From the NCBI GenBank assembly GCA_964546275.1, contig CAZJJG010000025.1, forward strand, positions 1 to 19,517: a stretch of 19,517 nt of DNA, given 5' to 3'. This document shows, one piece after another, positions 1-7,738 of the stretch. The position numbers were made by a program, and so were the translations under genes. Source of the DNA: MED-G78 sp964546275 (GTDB taxonomy: Bacteria > Pseudomonadota > Gammaproteobacteria > Magnimaribacterales > D2472). Each line of letters begins with the position of its first letter. Positions within the stretch are counted from its first letter, which is position 1. Under the pieces are notes generated by a model. The model was not told the origin of the DNA. It saw only the letters and a list, made by a program, of their open reading frames with translations, and made no database searches.

Positions 1-60
1 AGAAGTAGTTGCTGAAGAAGCTCCTGCTGAAGAAGTAGTTGCTGAAGAAGCTCCACAAAT
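1..60 (+). repeat. 30-bp tandem repeat coding for the acidic L19 extension
   Basis: Bases 1-24 and 31-54 are identical, giving a period of 30 bases, or ten codons. Each unit consists of two related 15-base halves, encoding EEVVA and EEAPA. The repeat ends at about base 54, where the sequence diverges into the spacer leading to the L19 domain. It is in frame and therefore likely to vary in copy number by replication slippage without breaking the gene. More copies may lie to the left of the window. Confidence 0.9.
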
Positions 61-427
61 TTCAACTGTTGAAAAAACCTCTGCACAAATCGTAGATGCT
101 TTTGAAGCAAAACAGCTAAGAACAGATTATCCTTCTTTTAGACCAGGAGACACAGTTGTAGTCTCTGTAAAAGTAAAAGAAGGCGACAGAACAAGACTTC
201 AAGCATTTGAAGGTGTTGTCATGGGTGTTAAGAAGGGCGGTATCAACGGCTCTTTTATTGTTAGAAAAATTTCTAATGGAATTGGAGTTGAAAGAACATT
301 TCAAACTCATAGCCCTATAATTGATTCTATTGCTGTTAAAAGAAAAGGTGATGTTAGACAAGCTAAACTTTTCTATCTAAGAGAAAGATCAGGTAAGTCA
401 GCAAGAATCAAAGAAAGATTAGAATAA
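1..427 (+). CDS. rplS: 50S ribosomal protein L19, 5'-truncated by window edge, with acidic repeat extension
   Basis: L19 lies at the 30S-50S interface of the ribosome. Reading in the frame that starts at base 2, the last ~115 residues match L19 throughout: a PSFRPGDTV segment, RLQAFEGVV, a VRKISNG motif, FQTHSP, and the ending YLRERSGKSARIKERLE. The stop is TAA at 425-427. Upstream of the L19 fold the same frame continues to the window edge as an Ala/Glu/Val/Pro tract built from EEVVA and EEAPA pentapeptides. There is no in-frame ATG, GTG or TTG between base 2 and the L19 body (the first in-frame ATG, at 221, is deep inside the domain). The true start must therefore lie left of the window and the protein carries an N-terminal extension that E. 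coli L19 lacks. xerD follows 4 bases after the stop. The L19 identity is very secure; the extension's full length is unknown. Confidence 0.96.
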   Translation, partial: EVVAEEAPAEEVVAEEAPQISTVEKTSAQIVDAFEAKQLRTDYPSFRPGDTVVVSVKVKEGDRTRLQAFEGVVMGVKKGGINGSFIVRKISNGIGVERTFQTHSPIIDSIAVKRKGDVRQAKLFYLRERSGKSARIKERLE

Positions 428-431
428 ACTA

Positions 432-1334
432 ATGAAAAAATATCATGAGAAGGACGCTGATCTAGTTTCCTTCCTTGATTATTTGTATATCGAAAAAGGT
501 CTCTCCAAAAATACAGTTGTTTCATATAAAAGTGATATCTTGGATGTATTTGAATGGGCAATGGATAATCATAAGATATCTTTAAAATCCATTAAAAATC
601 ATGAAATAGAAAAATATATTAATTATCTTTTTAATAAAGGTTTTGCCAGCAGCACAATTAATAGAAAAATATCATCTTTAAAATCATTTTTCTTATTTCT
701 GCAAAAAAAAGGAAAAATACTAGAAAACCCTATAAGAGAATTACCTTCACCTAAGCAGGAAAAGAAATTACCTATTTCAATGTCAGAAGATGATGTAGAG
801 ACTCTTCTAAATGCACCTATACAAGATTCTTTTATTGGCTATAGAGATAAAGCAATGCTAGAACTTTTATATGCTACAGGCGTTAGAGTCAGCGAATTAA
901 TTAATATAAAATTTTCAGATATTGATTTAACTAGATCAATAGTTAAAGTCTTAGGAAAAGGATCTAAAGAGAGATTAATACCTTTTGGAGAGTCAGCTAA
1001 TGAATATATGAAGATTTACTTAGAGCATAGATCTCAAAGAGCAATAAATAGATCAATTCAATTTATATTTGTAAGCACTAAGAATTCTAAAATATCTAGA
1101 GAAGCTTTTTGGCATAGAATAAAATTCTATTCAAGAAAAATAAATATCAGCATAAATATTTCCCCGCATACTTTGAGACATGCTTTTGCTACTCATCTTC
1201 TTAACAGAGGCGCTGATCTCAGATCAGTTCAATTATTATTAGGTCATAGTGACTTATCCACTACCCAAATATATACTCACATTGCAAAACAAAGACTAAG
1301 TGATGCTTTAAAGAAACATCATCCAAGAGGTTAG
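432..1334 (+). CDS. xerD: Tyrosine recombinase XerD
   Basis: XerD works with XerC and FtsK at dif to resolve chromosome dimers at the septum. The 300-residue product has the family's normal length: an N-terminal SAM-like DNA-binding domain (about 8-95) and a C-terminal catalytic domain. All six catalytic residues are visible: R152 (GVRVSEL), K176 (GKGSKER), H246 and R249 (SPHTLRH), H272 (LLGHSD) and the nucleophile Y281 (TTQIYTH). The ending HHPRG resembles E. coli XerD (HHPRA) rather than XerC. The gene sits immediately before a dsbC-type gene, as xerD does in E. coli and Pseudomonas, which supports XerD over XerC or an integrase. ATG 432 lies 4 bases after the rplS stop without a clear Shine-Dalgarno, so translation may be coupled. 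The stop is TAG. Confidence 0.94.
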   Translation: MKKYHEKDADLVSFLDYLYIEKGLSKNTVVSYKSDILDVFEWAMDNHKISLKSIKNHEIEKYINYLFNKGFASSTINRKISSLKSFFLFLQKKGKILENPIRELPSPKQEKKLPISMSEDDVETLLNAPIQDSFIGYRDKAMLELLYATGVRVSELINIKFSDIDLTRSIVKVLGKGSKERLIPFGESANEYMKIYLEHRSQRAINRSIQFIFVSTKNSKISREAFWHRIKFYSRKINISINISPHTLRHAFATHLLNRGADLRSVQLLLGHSDLSTTQIYTHIAKQRLSDALKKHHPRG

Positions 1335-1336
1335 TT

Positions 1337-2056
1337 ATGAAAAGATTTATTAAAATTTTATGTATTACATTTCTGAGTATCAATATTCATGCATTCGATG
1401 GAAAAGATGAATTCATCTCTAAGCTATCAACCCTCATTCCTGAAGGAGCAACTATTGTTGATGTTACTAAAACACCTGTAGAAGGAGTATTTAAATTAGA
1501 TCTTTTAGATATGCAATCTGTTTATGTTTCTGCAGATGGAAATTTCTTAATAATTGGCGAAATATTCCAAATTACGAATAATAAGTTAATAAACCTAACT
1601 GAATTTGATAGAGATATAGAAAGAAAGGATCTAATAGCTGATATTGATAAATCTGAACTTATTTCATTTACTGCAGCAAATGAAATATTTTCAGTTACTA
1701 TCTTTACAGATATAGACTGTGGTTATTGTAGAAAGCTACACAGTGAAATTTCTGAATACAACAAATTAGGAATATCTATCAACTATGCTGCCTTTCCCAG
1801 ATCAGGACTTCAATCTGAATCATACTCCAAGATAGTAGGCGCATGGTGCTCAAACGACCCTAAAAAAACTTTAACCGCTTTAAAGCAGGGTAAAAATATT
1901 TATATAAGTGATTGTGACGATCATCCTGTAGAAAAGCATTATAGACTTGGTAGAAAGATAGGGGTAACTGGTACACCAGCTATAATAAGTGATAGAGGCC
2001 AATTAATTCCAGGGTATGTCCCAGCAGAAGAGCTTTTGAAGAGACTTCAGGGTTAG
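1337..2056 (+). CDS. dsbC: Thiol:disulfide interchange protein DsbC/DsbG family
   Basis: DsbC is a periplasmic V-shaped dimer that isomerises wrong disulfides and is kept reduced by DsbD. The 239-residue product starts with a short signal peptide: Lys/Arg at residues 2-6, a hydrophobic core to about 17, and likely cleavage after IHA at 19. An N-terminal dimerisation domain (about 22-85) follows, then a linker helix and a thioredoxin fold. The active site is C128-G-Y-C131, the classic CGYC. A second pair, C171 and C193, is placed like the structural disulfide of E. coli DsbC, and the cis-proline loop is T213-P214. The position directly after xerD (2 bases apart) matches the E. coli and Pseudomonas order. 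A GAGG six bases before the ATG supports the start. The stop is TAG. DsbG is the alternative, but context and the CGYC motif favour DsbC. Confidence 0.92.
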   Translation: MKRFIKILCITFLSINIHAFDGKDEFISKLSTLIPEGATIVDVTKTPVEGVFKLDLLDMQSVYVSADGNFLIIGEIFQITNNKLINLTEFDRDIERKDLIADIDKSELISFTAANEIFSVTIFTDIDCGYCRKLHSEISEYNKLGISINYAAFPRSGLQSESYSKIVGAWCSNDPKKTLTALKQGKNIYISDCDDHPVEKHYRLGRKIGVTGTPAIISDRGQLIPGYVPAEELLKRLQG

Positions 2057-2076
2057 AGGGTAATTAGGAGTTAAAT

Positions 2077-3345
2077 ATGAAAGAAATTAAAATAGGTATA
2101 TGTGGTTGGGGAAATGTTGCAACCGGTTTATTTCAAGCAATTAATTCAAATAAACAAATCATAAAGACTAATACAAATTTAGATATAACAATTAGCTGTA
2201 TTGGTGCCAGAAGAGATAATCCAAAATGTGATCCAGGCAATACGCAAATATTAAGAGATATTTTTGATGTTATTGATACTGATATTGATGTTGTAGTTGA
2301 GCTTATTGGTGGAGTTGAAACTGCAAGAGAGCTAATTTTGGCAGCTGTAAATAATCAGAAGCATGTTATTACTGCAAACAAGGCTGTTATATTTCATCAT
2401 GGTGATGAAATCTTTAAAGCGGCAAGACACAATAATGTAAAAGTTTTATTTGAATCAGCAGTATGTGCAGGAACTCCAATTATTAAAGTTCTACAAGAAG
2501 AACTCGCAGGAAATAATATTTCTAAAATATCTGGCATGTTGAATGGAACAACTAATTTTATTATGTCAGAAATGGAAGAGGGAGCTGAATTTGAGCCAAC
2601 TTTAAAAATAGCTCAAGAGAAGGGTTATGCAGAACCAGACCCTTCATTTGATATTGATGGCTTGGATGCTGCACATAAAATAGGGATTTTATCTCACATT
2701 GCTCATGGAACACCTTTACCACCAAAAGACTTCTTCATTGAAGGAATTGCTGAGATAACAGGCAGTGATTTTCAGCATGCTTCTGAACTAGGCTATGCAA
2801 TCAAGCACTTAGCTGTTGCAAAGCAAGACAATAATGGTGTTGAGCTAAGAGCACACCCCGTATTATTAAATAATGCAGCAATATTATCTACTTTAAAAGG
2901 TGTTCGAAATGGAATAGAGGTAGATACAGATTTAATAGGCAAGATTCATATTGCTGGCTCTGGAGCTGGCCAAGAATCAACTGCTTCAGGATTAATTTCA
3001 GATATTATTCATTTAGCTTCTTGTGACCTTAATCAATTAAGTAATTTTAGTGCATCAATTAAAGAAATTAAGATCACAGACTTTAATAAAATATTTTTTC
3101 GAAACTATTTTTACTTAGAGGTGGATGATAATCCAGGTGTAATGGCGTCAATCACATCTCTGGTAGCAAGCCACAGCATTGGAATAGATACAATAATACA
3201 GAAAGACAAATTAACGGATAATCTTGTCCCCGTATTCTTTATTACGGATGAATGTGAAGAATTGCATGCGAGTAAATTGGTTAGTGAATTTAGCAAAATG
3301 AATATTATTAAAAAGGTAAAAAGAATTCGAGTTGAATCAGACTAA
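2077..3345 (+). CDS. hom: Homoserine dehydrogenase
   Basis: Reduces aspartate 4-semialdehyde to homoserine with NAD(P)H, the branch step toward threonine and methionine. The 422-residue monofunctional form has a Rossmann start at G9-WGNVATG, slightly unusual in having Trp after the first Gly. The conserved TANK stretch contains catalytic K102. The GMLNGTTNFI motif (152-162) and the PDPSFDIDGLDAAHK motif (188-201) cover the substrate and catalytic residues, including K201. A C-terminal ACT domain (about 344-420, beginning YLEVDDNPGVMASI) implies allosteric feedback, usually by threonine in this family. No aspartokinase domain is fused. A good AGGAG lies six bases before ATG 2077. The stop TAA shares its last A with the thrC start, so the two threonine-pathway genes are translationally coupled. 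The hom-thrC pair after dsbC is the Pseudomonas arrangement. Confidence 0.95.
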   Translation: MKEIKIGICGWGNVATGLFQAINSNKQIIKTNTNLDITISCIGARRDNPKCDPGNTQILRDIFDVIDTDIDVVVELIGGVETARELILAAVNNQKHVITANKAVIFHHGDEIFKAARHNNVKVLFESAVCAGTPIIKVLQEELAGNNISKISGMLNGTTNFIMSEMEEGAEFEPTLKIAQEKGYAEPDPSFDIDGLDAAHKIGILSHIAHGTPLPPKDFFIEGIAEITGSDFQHASELGYAIKHLAVAKQDNNGVELRAHPVLLNNAAILSTLKGVRNGIEVDTDLIGKIHIAGSGAGQESTASGLISDIIHLASCDLNQLSNFSASIKEIKITDFNKIFFRNYFYLEVDDNPGVMASITSLVASHSIGIDTIIQKDKLTDNLVPVFFITDECEELHASKLVSEFSKMNIIKKVKRIRVESD

Positions 3346-4733
3346 TGTTATTTCATAGCACTAGAGGTGGTGATAAAGATAAAACCTTTGAAGATGTCTT
3401 GATGCAAGGGCTGGCTTCTGATGGTGGATTATTTATGCCAAACTCTTGGCCTCAAGTTAATCTGGACTCTTTAAGATCTAAATCATCTTTCTTAGAGGTA
3501 GCTAAAGAAGTAGTTCCTTTATTTACAGCCTCGTCTTTCAGCAAGGAAGAAGTAGAAGACATCCTTGAAAAAACTTGGCATGACTTTTCAGATAAAGATA
3601 TTGCACCTATAAAACACTTAGACGATCAAAAGGTCGTGCTTGAACTCTTTCATGGCCCTACAGCAGCCTTTAAAGACTTTGGTTTGCAGCTAGCAGCAGC
3701 TTTTTTTAATGAAGTTTTGAACAAAAATAATAAAACTGCAATTGTTTTAGGGGCAACATCTGGAGATACAGGATCAGCAGCAATTGATGCATGTAAAAAA
3801 TTTAAATCAATTAAAAGTTTCATTCTTATTCCTGATGGAAACATGTCAGAAATACAAAGACGTCAGATGACTACAATTGATCAAGATAATGTTTTTACTT
3901 TAAGAATTAAAGGTACTTTTGATGACTGCCAAGACATCGTTAAGGAAGCTTTCCATGAAAGAACTTTCTTACATAATGATCAGTATCTATTAGCAGTTAA
4001 TTCAATTAACTGGGTAAGAATTATTGGACAAATTTGCTATTATTTTTATGCTTCACTTAAAGTTTCAAATTTAAAAGAAAGCAATAATTTTTCAGTACCA
4101 ACTGGAAACTTTGGTAATGTTTTTGCATGTTATGCAGCTCATAAAATGGGCCTACCAGTTAATAAAATTATAGTTTCTGTAAACAGTAATGATATTTTAA
4201 ATAGATTTTTTAATAATAATGATTACTCTAAGCAGAAAGTAAATGAGACGGCATCTCCTAGTATGGATATTAGCGTAGCTAGTAATTTTGAAAGACTAAT
4301 CTACGATCTTTACTGCGATAGAGATTCAAATGCTTGCAATGAATTTTATTCAAGTTTTCCAGATAAACCCATTAACCTTCCAGTTGATATCTGGAAAAAA
4401 TCAAAAGAATTATTTTTAAGTTATGCAGTTAATGATCATCAAACCATTAATGCAATTCAAAAAATCTATTCTTTATATAACTATCTTATAGACCCTCATA
4501 CTGCAGTTGCATTAGTTGCCGTTGACGAGATAAGCGCTAAGAATTCTAGTAAAACAATTGTTCTTTCTACAGCGCACCCAGCTAAGTTTCCAGAATCCAT
4601 TGCTGATGCAGGGATTGAGATGAATGATATTCCTAAAAAACTAAGCGATGTTTTTGATAAAGAAGAAAGAGCATTTAGCTTACTTCCTGATAAAAATAGT
4701 ATTTTTAAATTTATTTCCGATAATAATTTTTAG
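3345..4733 (+). CDS. thrC: Threonine synthase
   Basis: PLP enzyme converting O-phosphohomoserine to threonine and phosphate, the last step after hom and homoserine kinase. The 462-residue length is near that of Pseudomonas-type enzymes. The N-terminus LFHSTRGGDK and the nearby DGGLFMP are typical. The PLP lysine is K110 in HGPTAAFKDFGLQL. ATSGDTGSAA (137-146) is the phosphate-binding region, PTGNFGN is the cofactor loop, and TAHPAKFPE (409-417) is the conserved C-terminal substrate motif. It overlaps hom by one base (TAATG) and has no Shine-Dalgarno of its own, which implies re-initiation by ribosomes finishing hom. The stop is TAG, and prfB follows after two bases. No homoserine kinase gene (thrB) is present in the window, so that step must be encoded elsewhere. 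Confidence 0.95.
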   Translation: MLFHSTRGGDKDKTFEDVLMQGLASDGGLFMPNSWPQVNLDSLRSKSSFLEVAKEVVPLFTASSFSKEEVEDILEKTWHDFSDKDIAPIKHLDDQKVVLELFHGPTAAFKDFGLQLAAAFFNEVLNKNNKTAIVLGATSGDTGSAAIDACKKFKSIKSFILIPDGNMSEIQRRQMTTIDQDNVFTLRIKGTFDDCQDIVKEAFHERTFLHNDQYLLAVNSINWVRIIGQICYYFYASLKVSNLKESNNFSVPTGNFGNVFACYAAHKMGLPVNKIIVSVNSNDILNRFFNNNDYSKQKVNETASPSMDISVASNFERLIYDLYCDRDSNACNEFYSSFPDKPINLPVDIWKKSKELFLSYAVNDHQTINAIQKIYSLYNYLIDPHTAVALVAVDEISAKNSSKTIVLSTAHPAKFPESIADAGIEMNDIPKKLSDVFDKEERAFSLLPDKNSIFKFISDNNF

Positions 4734-4735
4734 CC

Positions 4736-5833
4736 ATGGATTCATCTGAACTTAAAATCATCTTATTAGACCTTCAGGCAAGGATAGTAGAAATAAGAAA
4801 TGGAATCTTCGATGTAACTTCTAAAGAAAAGCGGTTAGAAGAAATTACTATTGAATTATCAAAAGAAGAGGTATGGAGTGATTTAGATTTATCTCAAAAA
4901 TTAAGCAAAGAAAAAACCTCTACAGAGAAATCATTGGCATTTTTTCAATCTACAGAGACAGAAGTTGATGACAGTTTATCATTGCTAGAAATGGCTGCAG
5001 AAGAGTCAGATCTAGAAACTATCCAAGAGATAGAAGATGATGTTATAAAAATTCAAAAAAGTGTTGAGGATTTAGAGTTTAGTAGAATGTTTACTAATAA
5101 AATGGATCCAAGCAATGCTTATATAGATATTCAATCCGGATCTGGCGGCACTGAAGCTCAAGACTGGGCTGAAATGCTTTTAAGAATGTATACAAAGTGG
5201 GCAGAAAGTAGAGATTTCAATGTTCAAGTGACTGAGTTTTCAGCTGGAGATATAGCTGGTATTAAATCAGCCTCTTTATTAATTGAAGGTGAGTATGCCT
5301 ATGGTTGGCTTAGAACAGAAACAGGAGTACATCGATTAGTTAGAAAATCACCATTTGATTCTGGGAATAGAAGACATACTTCATTTGCATCAGTTTTTAT
5401 TTCCCCTGAGATAGATGAATCTATTGAAATTGAATTAAACAATTCTGATGTTCGTATTGATACCTATAGAGCATCTGGAGCAGGCGGACAACACGTTAAT
5501 AAAACTGATTCGGCAGTTAGATTAACTCATGAACCGACAGGTATTGTTGCTCAATGTCAAAGCGATAGATCTCAACACAAAAACAAAGAAAATGCTTTTA
5601 AACAACTTAAATCCAAGCTTTACGAGTTAGAATTACAAAAACAAAAAGATGAACAACAAGTGCTAGAAGATAGTAAGTCAGATATTGGATGGGGCAGCCA
5701 GATTAGATCATATGTATTAGATCAATCTAGAATAAAAGATCTAAGAACTAATTTAGAATCTGGAAATACAACAGCAGTATTAAATGGCGATCTAGATGAG
5801 TTTATGAAAACAAGCCTTAAGGAAGGGGTATAA
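4736..5833 (+). CDS. prfB: Peptide chain release factor 2, continuous reading frame
   Basis: RF2 reads UAA and UGA in the A site and triggers peptide release. The 365-residue product has the stop-codon recognition tripeptide S205-P206-F207 (LVRKSPFDSG) and the catalytic G250-G251-Q252 (GAGGQHVNK), at the same residue numbers as in E. coli RF2. The N-terminal coiled helices are followed by SGSGGTEAQDWA. Most bacteria interrupt prfB near codon 26 with an in-frame UGA read by a programmed +1 shift. Here the region reads straight through (residues 21-26 RNGIFD) and there is no UGA and no upstream AGGGGG-like stimulator, so this autoregulation is absent. The start lies 2 bases after thrC and has no Shine-Dalgarno. 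lysS begins on the base after the stop, the same prfB-lysS pairing as in E. coli and Pseudomonas. Confidence 0.96.
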   Translation: MDSSELKIILLDLQARIVEIRNGIFDVTSKEKRLEEITIELSKEEVWSDLDLSQKLSKEKTSTEKSLAFFQSTETEVDDSLSLLEMAAEESDLETIQEIEDDVIKIQKSVEDLEFSRMFTNKMDPSNAYIDIQSGSGGTEAQDWAEMLLRMYTKWAESRDFNVQVTEFSAGDIAGIKSASLLIEGEYAYGWLRTETGVHRLVRKSPFDSGNRRHTSFASVFISPEIDESIEIELNNSDVRIDTYRASGAGGQHVNKTDSAVRLTHEPTGIVAQCQSDRSQHKNKENAFKQLKSKLYELELQKQKDEQQVLEDSKSDIGWGSQIRSYVLDQSRIKDLRTNLESGNTTAVLNGDLDEFMKTSLKEGV

Positions 5834-7267
5834 ATGTCAGAAGAAAATATAGGTGGAGAAGAGGGAATAATAGAAGAGCGAAGAAAGAAACTTGAACTCT
5901 TAAGATCAAAGAATAAGGCTTATGTGAATGATTTTTTTAAAGATCACTATGCTAAAAATCTTACTTCAGAATTTTCATCACTTTCAAAAGAAGAATTAGA
6001 AGAAAAGAATGTTTCTGGAATTTCTGTTGCCGGAAGAGTTGTATTGCTAAGAGTTATGGGTAATGCCAGTTTTGCAACCATAAGGGACTCAAGCGGAGAT
6101 ATTCAAATTTACGTGAGCAAAAATACTGTTGATCTAGATCTTTATGAAGATTTTAAAACATGGGATTTAGGAGACATTATCGGAGTTGAGGGAAAACTTT
6201 TTAAAACCAGAACAGATGAACTTACTATTGAAGCCTCAAATGTTGTCTTATTAACTAAATCTATAAGACCTATGCCAGATAAATTTAAAGGCTTGTCTGA
6301 TATTGAGATTCGATATAGACAAAGATATTTAGATTTAATGAGTAATGCAGAATCTAAAAAAGTTTTTATGGATAGAACTAAAATAGTTGAGTCCATGAGA
6401 GGCTCATTAAAAGAGAGAGATTTCGTAGAAGTAGAAACACCTATGATGCATCCTATTCCAGGTGGAGCAGTAGCAAGACCTTTTGTAACTAAACATAATG
6501 CTTTGGATAGAGACTTGTTCTTAAGGATTGCACCTGAACTTTACTTAAAAAGATTGCTGGTTGGAGGCTTTGAAAGAGTATTTGAAATTAATAGAAGTTT
6601 TAGAAATGAAGGACTCTCAACAAAACATAACCCAGAATTTACTATGCTTGAATACTATGAAGCTTATACATCCCTAGATAAAACCATATCTTTTACAGAG
6701 AATATGATCAAAAAAGCTGCAGAAGAGGTTAATGGAACATTGCAACTTCAATGGGGTGATGATGATATAGATGTATCAAGTTTTAGAAAAGCAAATCTTT
6801 CAGATTTAGTCTTAGAAGAAAACTCAAATTTATCTATAAACGACCTTGAAAAGATCGGAGGCAAAGCTCTTTTAGAATTATTTGAGGAAACAGTTGAAGC
6901 TAAACTTATCCAACCAACATTTGTAATAGGTTATCCAGTAGAAGTTTCTCCTTTATCTAGAAGAAATAATGAGAATCCTGAGATAGCAGATAGATTTGAA
7001 TTATTTATTGGCGGTAAAGAAATAGCTAATGGATTTTGTGAATTAAATGATCCTGATGACCAGGCAGAGCGCTTCAGGGAGCAAGTTAAAGCAAAAGATG
7101 CTGGCGATAAAGAAGCTATGGCCTATGATGAGGATTATGTAACTGCCTTAGAGCACGGCATGCCGCCTGCTGTTGGGGTGGGTATAGGAATAGATAGATT
7201 AGTTATGCTTATAACTAATCAAACATCAATTAGAGATGTCTTATTATTCCCTCAAATGAAATCTTAA
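5834..7267 (+). CDS. lysS: Lysine--tRNA ligase, class II
   Basis: Charges tRNA-Lys with lysine in the cytoplasm. The 477-residue class IIb enzyme has an N-terminal OB-fold anticodon-binding domain (about 62-140, starting VAGRVVLLRVMGNASF). The catalytic core carries motif 1 (around 196-215, FVEVETPMM), motif 2 (FRNEGLSTKHNPEFTMLE, R257 to E273) and motif 3 (GVGIGIDRLVM, 448-458, with R455). It is about 28 residues shorter than E. coli LysS. By eye the loss falls in the insertion between motifs 2 and 3 (around residue 335), where E. coli has an extra helical stretch. The start directly abuts the prfB stop, and the GGAAGGGG in the end of prfB gives a strong ribosome-binding site. It converges on the small gene at 7274, with six bases between the two stop codons. 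Confidence 0.96.
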   Translation: MSEENIGGEEGIIEERRKKLELLRSKNKAYVNDFFKDHYAKNLTSEFSSLSKEELEEKNVSGISVAGRVVLLRVMGNASFATIRDSSGDIQIYVSKNTVDLDLYEDFKTWDLGDIIGVEGKLFKTRTDELTIEASNVVLLTKSIRPMPDKFKGLSDIEIRYRQRYLDLMSNAESKKVFMDRTKIVESMRGSLKERDFVEVETPMMHPIPGGAVARPFVTKHNALDRDLFLRIAPELYLKRLLVGGFERVFEINRSFRNEGLSTKHNPEFTMLEYYEAYTSLDKTISFTENMIKKAAEEVNGTLQLQWGDDDIDVSSFRKANLSDLVLEENSNLSINDLEKIGGKALLELFEETVEAKLIQPTFVIGYPVEVSPLSRRNNENPEIADRFELFIGGKEIANGFCELNDPDDQAERFREQVKAKDAGDKEAMAYDEDYVTALEHGMPPAVGVGIGIDRLVMLITNQTSIRDVLLFPQMKS

Positions 7268-7273
7268 TTTCGA

Positions 7274-7738
7274 TTACCATCTAAACTTATCAAAGTTTTC
7301 TGGGTTCGCCCAGCCTTTAGGATTATTCCAGTCTCTTTTGTTGTTATATGTTTTTAAGTTATATGCAAAAAAAGATAATCCATCTTTCTTATCTTCAAAT
7401 TCTTTATTAAAACCGAGCTTTAGAAGTTCAGAATTATCTATAGCTTCTTTAGATTCTGATTTAATAACAATAATCTTTTGACTGAGAAGATTTTTAATTA
7501 TTCCAAGATCTGAAACAGATAAATTTACATCATTTAGCACAATGTAAAGATCACTTTGAATATTTAAACCATGTATTATTGCAGGCTGAATGCTAACTTG
7601 TTTTAAATTTTTTTTATTTAAAAAATTAACAAGCTTAGATGTATCAATGCTTGTAATTAGACTTACTTTATTACAATTTTCTCCCTCAACAACATCAGAT
7701 AAAAAGTTTTGAATTAACTTTTCTTGAATTTTTTTCAC
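7274..7738 (-). CDS. Small conserved-looking protein of unknown function
   Basis: I do not recognise this 154-residue protein with confidence. It has no signal peptide or membrane segment. The first ~110 residues look like an alternating beta/alpha fold with several short hydrophobic strands (KVSLITSI, SDLYIVLND, KIIVIKS). The C-terminus is strikingly Trp/Asn/Pro-rich: RDW at 135-137, then GWANPENFDKFRW to the end. It loosely recalls small gammaproteobacterial DUF proteins that end in a W-x-NP-x-x-F motif (possibly DUF6231), but that is from memory only. The start is GTG at 7738, overlapping the mdh stop as GTGA. This supports the start and implies coupling to malate dehydrogenase. It is the last gene of the alkB-mdh unit and converges on lysS. 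Confidence 0.75.
   Translation of the reverse strand: MKKIQEKLIQNFLSDVVEGENCNKVSLITSIDTSKLVNFLNKKNLKQVSIQPAIIHGLNIQSDLYIVLNDVNLSVSDLGIIKNLLSQKIIVIKSESKEAIDNSELLKLGFNKEFEDKKDGLSFFAYNLKTYNNKRDWNNPKGWANPENFDKFRW

Noticed and set aside
432..1334. Tyrosine recombinase as part of an integrative element
   Set aside because: Length, the HHPRG ending and the position before dsbC identify it as housekeeping XerD; no att repeats or cargo genes flank it.
7258..7271. GAAAT-CTTA-ATTTC mini-hairpin at the end of lysS as a terminator
   Set aside because: Five A/T-rich base pairs with no G+C-rich stem and no U-run beyond it; too weak to call.
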